Under the pieces are notes generated by a model that saw only the letters and a list, made by a program, of their open reading frames with translations, was not told the origin of the DNA and did no database searches. DNA of 64,000 bases from Bathynomus jamesi (Eukaryota > Arthropoda > Malacostraca > Isopoda > Cirolanidae): contig JAJOZX010003206.1 of NCBI GenBank assembly GCA_023014485.1, positions 153,501-217,500 of the forward strand, written 5' to 3'. Every line of letters starts with the position of its first letter. Positions within the stretch are counted from its first letter, which is position 1. The position numbers and the translations under genes were made by a program. Below are positions 60,883 through 64,000 of this stretch, one piece after another.

Positions 60883-61113
60883 TCTTTTTTAATAAAAACA
60901 TATACAGAGTATACAGACAGACCCCATTATGTGAAGATATCTTTGGTTCGAAACTCATTTAAGAGGTAAATCCGAAATAACATTTAAAACGATTGCCATA
61001 AAAATTTCGGTTTTAGCATAATGGTGAGTATCTAAATGAAGTATTTGACGAGATACTACAACCCTCCATATATATAAAATCATGTTTCTTGTGAATAAAT
61101 TATAGACACTTAC

Positions 61114-61286
61114 ATTTCTATGGTAGTCCCTTGCGTCGGATTGTAAGGAGCGTCACTGCAAATATCTTCAACGGTTTGCGTTGGAAATAATTCATCACGG
61201 TCAATCGCGTTAAAAAGATTAATTGCAGTCAATGCTGCAGTGTCACCTTCTTCATACAAATCCGGAAAAGTAAGTTCGTGGTCCAT
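61114..61286 (-). CDS. Candidate leftward first exon with perfect Kozak start, ending in a GTAAGTG donor
   Basis: The minus strand has CCACCATGG at 61286, then 57 codons of acidic peptide (MDHELTFPDLYEEGDTAALT, FNAIDRDELFPTQTVEDI) and two bases AT before GTAAGTG. It is in phase 2, as needed for the acceptor at 54673. As an unspliced ORF it would stop directly at the donor TAA. Confidence 0.55.
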
Positions 61287-61289
61287 GGT

Positions 61290-61543
61290 GGAGGGAATGC
61301 ACTGGCAGAGGGAATGATTATTCACTGACGCGAAAATAGCTACTGTTACTCCAAACTGAAAAATATTTCCTTTTATATGCACAATCGCCAAGCTCCGCCC
61401 CAAAAGATTAAGGCCAGATGTTCGTAGTGATTGGTTGCCAGTGTAGCTGGGTGGAGCTATGATATTTGTGTACCAATCCGCTATAACGGGTCCGGACGAG
61501 TAATGGCATCTTTATATTTTCTCCAATAGATTTAATGCTCCGT
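61290..61543. promoter_or_regulatory. Candidate right-end leftward promoter region
   Basis: Between the first exon and the terminal repeat. It contains AAGCTCCGCCCC (61390-61401), also seen inverted in front of the left-end block. No coding sequence. Confidence 0.35.
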
Positions 61544-61753
61544 ATTATTATTGATCATTCAAATGTATATTTATTTTCTAATATATTTATAATAAACAGA
61601 ATGATGCAATGTTGTTTTACTTAATTCTTTGGTTAATTATATCATGTTACGCCTTCTAAACCTACTAGCGGAATTCTAAACCAACTTTTAAGAAAATAAA
61701 TGGTACAATCTGGCAACTGTGTACCTGAGCAATGGTATCTGGCAACTCTCCAT
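61544..61753 (-). repeat. Polinton right terminal inverted repeat
   Basis: Reverse complement of 47749-47940 with small indels. It ends GGCAACTCTCCAT and is followed by about 35 bp (to 61788) of array-like sequence with GTATACAATGGTATCTGGCA, also found in the left array at 47306. Confidence 0.93.
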
Positions 61754-61788
61754 AATAATGTATACAATGGTATCTGGCACCTCTTCTG

Positions 61789-62360
61789 AAGGCTCCACGC
61801 GCCACAGATCTTATAGACAATGCAGGTCCTGTATATGAGCTTTAATTATCTCGATGAAAGTGAGCAATCATTCCCTGACGAGATGTATTTCTGAATCCAC
61901 GTTAAAACTGTAGGTCTAAGGTCGGTGAAAAGCTTTCCAATTCGGCGAGAAAGAGTTAATTTCACTAGGGAACAACATTTTTGTTTCTTGAAAACTATTG
62001 GTGTTTCTTATAGAACTTTTGATGCTGATTCCAAATATGGTTTCAGAATGTTTCTATCACCCATAGTTTCCGAGAAAATAATATTTCCATTACTCAGAGT
62101 TTTCCCAAAATATTAGTTAAAATTAAGTGTACTAATTTAATTTACTTTCTTTTTTCCGGTTAACTATATTTAATAGTATTTTTTGCATTAAAAAAATATA
62201 GCTATTTAAACAAACAGATTTGTAATAAAAAGAAAGAATTTTTTTTCAATTTTGTTCAAATTTTAAAAATTTTCATAGTAGAAAAAATTGGTTTTTCATT
62301 CCAAAAAGTTTTTTCCGTGATTTCAATAATTTTTCCGCCAGCATGAATCGAAACTATTAA
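61789..62360. other. No recognised gene
   Basis: AT-rich flank right of the Polinton with poly-T runs. I see nothing in it that I can name. Confidence 0.5.
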
Positions 62361-63345
62361 TCCCAGAGATACATTTTGCTACGTATGTGGAGAACTGACC
62401 ATAATGGCACAGAGGAGACGATGGCCCCACTCGTGAAGAAGGCTTACGAACTTTTTTTGGATGTAAGGTAGGCGACCAAGACAAATCCTGGACACCTCAT
62501 ATCTCATGCATTTCCTGTGGCCGTCACTCTTAGGGGTTGGATTAAACTCACTGAGTGGTGGCCAACCGCGGGCGCATTGCGCCAAAGGTGGCGCATCAAG
62601 TACTTTGAAGTGGCGCATCGAGGTCTAGTATGAATTGTGCTAAATTTTCACTTCTAACACTAAATATTAAAAATCAAAGATTTAAGCAGTTAAGATGTAG
62701 TTAACTAAAAATTAAGGTAAATATTTTTCACATTATATTTCTATTTAAGGTAAATATTATATTATATTTTTATTTTTACTTACAAGTTATTAGTAATTTT
62801 CTCACAAATTTTTTTTTGGCGCATCCGAATTAAACCTAACCTAAAAATAGCACGCATCAAAAAATGGTTGGCCACCACTGGATTAAAGGTACCCGCAAAT
62901 CTATGCCATTTGCCATACCAATGATTTGGAGAGAGCCCAAGGATCACCTAACGGATTGCTATTTTTGTATGACTAACGTTTCAGGATTCTCTGCCAAAAA
63001 TAAACATAAAATTCAATACCCAAATCTTGCAGCTGCCATGAGACCAGTACTACATGACGATGATAGCCCAATTCCAACTCCCCCAAAGTCATGGACACTG
63101 GATGAAGTGAAGAGTCTGAAGTTGAACCAATGGAAATTGATGACACTAAAGATACAGACTTTCAGCAACCTGAATCAAATAAACAACGTATGATAACGCA
63201 GGTTATGCTGAATGATCTCGTGAGAGATTTGGACCTTCCGAAAAAGAAAGCGGAATTATTGGACTCCAGGTTACGTGAATGGAATTTGCTGGCAAAAGAT
63301 ACAAGCATATTCCTTTATTTATTAATGAACAAAACTCTCTCTCTT
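62361..63345 (+). pseudogene. Degraded repeat-type protein with Cys motifs (CYVCGE, GCKVGDQDKSW)
   Basis: Frames on the plus strand give FCYVCGEL, VKKAYELFF, GCKVGDQDKSW, then after the 333-bp MITE GTRKSMPFAIPMIWREPKDH, TDCYFCMTNVSGF and YPNLAAAMRPVLHDD, then LNDLVRDLDLPKKKAELL, DSRLREWNLL. This succession recurs, as I recall, in many uncharacterised arthropod proteins of repeat origin. A frame change lies at a T7 run near 62452. 63193 marks another. The function is unknown. Confidence 0.7.
62539..62887. mobile_element. 333-bp hAT MITE with TSD GGATTAAA
   Basis: GGATTAAA at 62539-62546 and 62880-62887. The insert has AGTGGTGGCCAACC near its left end and GGTTGGCCACCACT at its right. The left side has seven extra bases (CTCACTG) outside the inverted repeat. 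It carries repeated GGCGCATC words. Confidence 0.88.
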
Positions 63346-63346
63346 T

Positions 63347-63348
<2 letters not shown>

Positions 63349-63399
<51 letters not shown>
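63349..63399. repeat. (TA)n microsatellite
   Basis: Pure TA run. Confidence 0.98.
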
Positions 63400-63403
<4 letters not shown>

Positions 63404-63524
63404 TTAGTACTTTCAGGTTTGCTAAGAATCGGAGTGAAGAGAGGTTTTGTTCGAGTTGACTGGAAGAAAGGTAAAATTATGGTCAAAAAAGGCCTCTGGG
63501 CAATGAGGTGTGATTCGAATTGAT

Positions 63525-63706
63525 CCAGATTCTCGGAAATCCTTTCCTCGTGTGTGCGTGTGTGTGTGTGTGTGTGTGTATAGATTTGAGAATACGACCG
63601 TGTGTTTTGGTTTATTTCAACTTTCTTCGTAAGTTTCCTTTCCCACTGTTATTCGATATTTATAATAAAAATAGTAATAAAGTTAATGTTTTAATTCGGT
63701 GAAATT

Positions 63707-63768
<62 letters not shown>

Positions 63769-63985
63769 ATTGACAAGATATATGTTTGGCATTTTTTTTT
63801 CTGATTTTCATTCACATGATATGTACAGAGGCGTGTGTGTGTGCGTGTGCGTGTGTGCACGAGTTGTTCATTCGTTTATATATACAAACACGGATGGGGT
63901 GAGGAGATTGGGGGGAATGGACGAGCGTGTGTTTCGAGTTGACCAGATTCTCGGAAATCCTTTCCTCGTGAAAGAAAAAACAACG
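63525..63985. repeat. Direct repeats of CCAGATTCTCGGAAATCCTT with (GT)n and (TA)n between
   Basis: CCAGATTCTCGGAAATCCTT followed by TCCTCGTG occurs at about 63525 and 63939 in direct orientation. (GT)n lies at 63549-63579 and 63826-63860 and (TA)n at 63710-63765. A diverged tandem unit of about 415 bp is likely, cut by the window edge. Confidence 0.8.
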
Positions 63986-64000
63986 CTTAATGATTAATTT

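Larger units (their letters stand above)
47596..61753. mobile_element. Polinton/Maverick (adintovirus-like) element
   Basis: Bounded by inverted repeats (47749-47940 and 61544-61753) and encoding protein-primed DNA polymerase, retroviral-type chromodomain integrase, packaging ATPase, adenain-like protease and capsid proteins, which is the defining Polinton set. Size about 14 kb is at the short end of the group. Genes form a leftward early-type block (50077-48138, and 54673-50467) and a rightward late-type block (54755-60524). Target duplication was not resolved. Many genes have single frame breaks. Confidence 0.97.

Noticed and set aside
47171..61810. TCTTATAGAC at about 47171 and 61809 as a Polinton target duplication
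   Set aside because: It is 10 bp, not the usual 6, and the left copy belongs to the tandem array; coincidence cannot be excluded.

Overview
This is animal, most likely arthropod, nuclear DNA (perhaps a malacostracan crustacean; this is an inference from the repeat content, and the species cannot be fixed). There is no convincing single-copy host gene. The window is almost wholly mobile DNA in nested layers: a CR1-like LINE, three BEL/Pao LTR retrotransposons and a solo LTR, Ty3/gypsy fragments, Penelope-like elements (PLEs) with hammerhead-ribozyme-like ends, two Tc1/mariner relatives, several hAT-type elements and MITEs, a DNA transposon family with an RNase-H-like protein, a long inverted repeat encoding a CXC-domain protein, and a Polinton/Maverick-type virus-like element. 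Long (TA)n and (CA)n tracts are frequent.

Layout. 1-4372: CR1 LINE (+) with coiled-coil/esterase ORF1 and endonuclease/RT ORF2, disrupted by a 340-bp internal inverted duplication. 5023-8198: young internally deleted BEL element, near-identical LTRs, TSD GAAAT. 8207-9105: MITE-like inverted repeat and a gypsy integrase remnant (-). 9332-16362: RNase-H-like transposase gene copy A (-), split by a 4.7-kb hAT-like insertion (11022-15748, 8-bp TSD) that itself holds a tRNA-like repeat array, a 106-bp palindrome and two mariners, one with an intact 361-codon transposase. 16395-18683: PLE pieces and a hAT C-terminal fragment. 18684-42021: a gypsy gag-protease region (-) opened by BEL-3 (18841-37694, -, TSD ATCTG), which is opened by a solo LTR and by complete BEL-2 (23321-34446, +, TSD CCACC), which carries DNA transposon copy B (30763-33646) and a 193-bp hAT MITE. 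38936-41744: CXC-protein inverted repeat lying in the gypsy gag. 43870-46845: two head-to-head PLE copies. 47171-47590: tandem repeats related to the Polinton ends.

47596-61753 is a Polinton/adintovirus-like element of about 14 kb with about 190-bp terminal inverted repeats. It carries four tightly packed unrecognised leftward genes, a protein-primed family B DNA polymerase (leftward), and a rightward late block: packaging ATPase, two small basic proteins with adenain-like cleavage motifs, an unknown 250-residue protein, a chromodomain integrase, a probable penton, a probable double-jelly-roll major capsid protein and an adenain-like protease. The replication, integration and virion genes of a complete virus-like element are therefore all represented, but at least nine frame breaks lie in them. 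The most interesting signal is that the polymerase reading frame has no usable ATG at its 5' end and begins at a strong 3' splice site (54673), while two small leftward exons at the far right end (61286-61114 and 60882-60755) end in GTAAGTG donors of the matching phase. This suggests long-range splicing of the polymerase message, like the adenovirus E2B arrangement.
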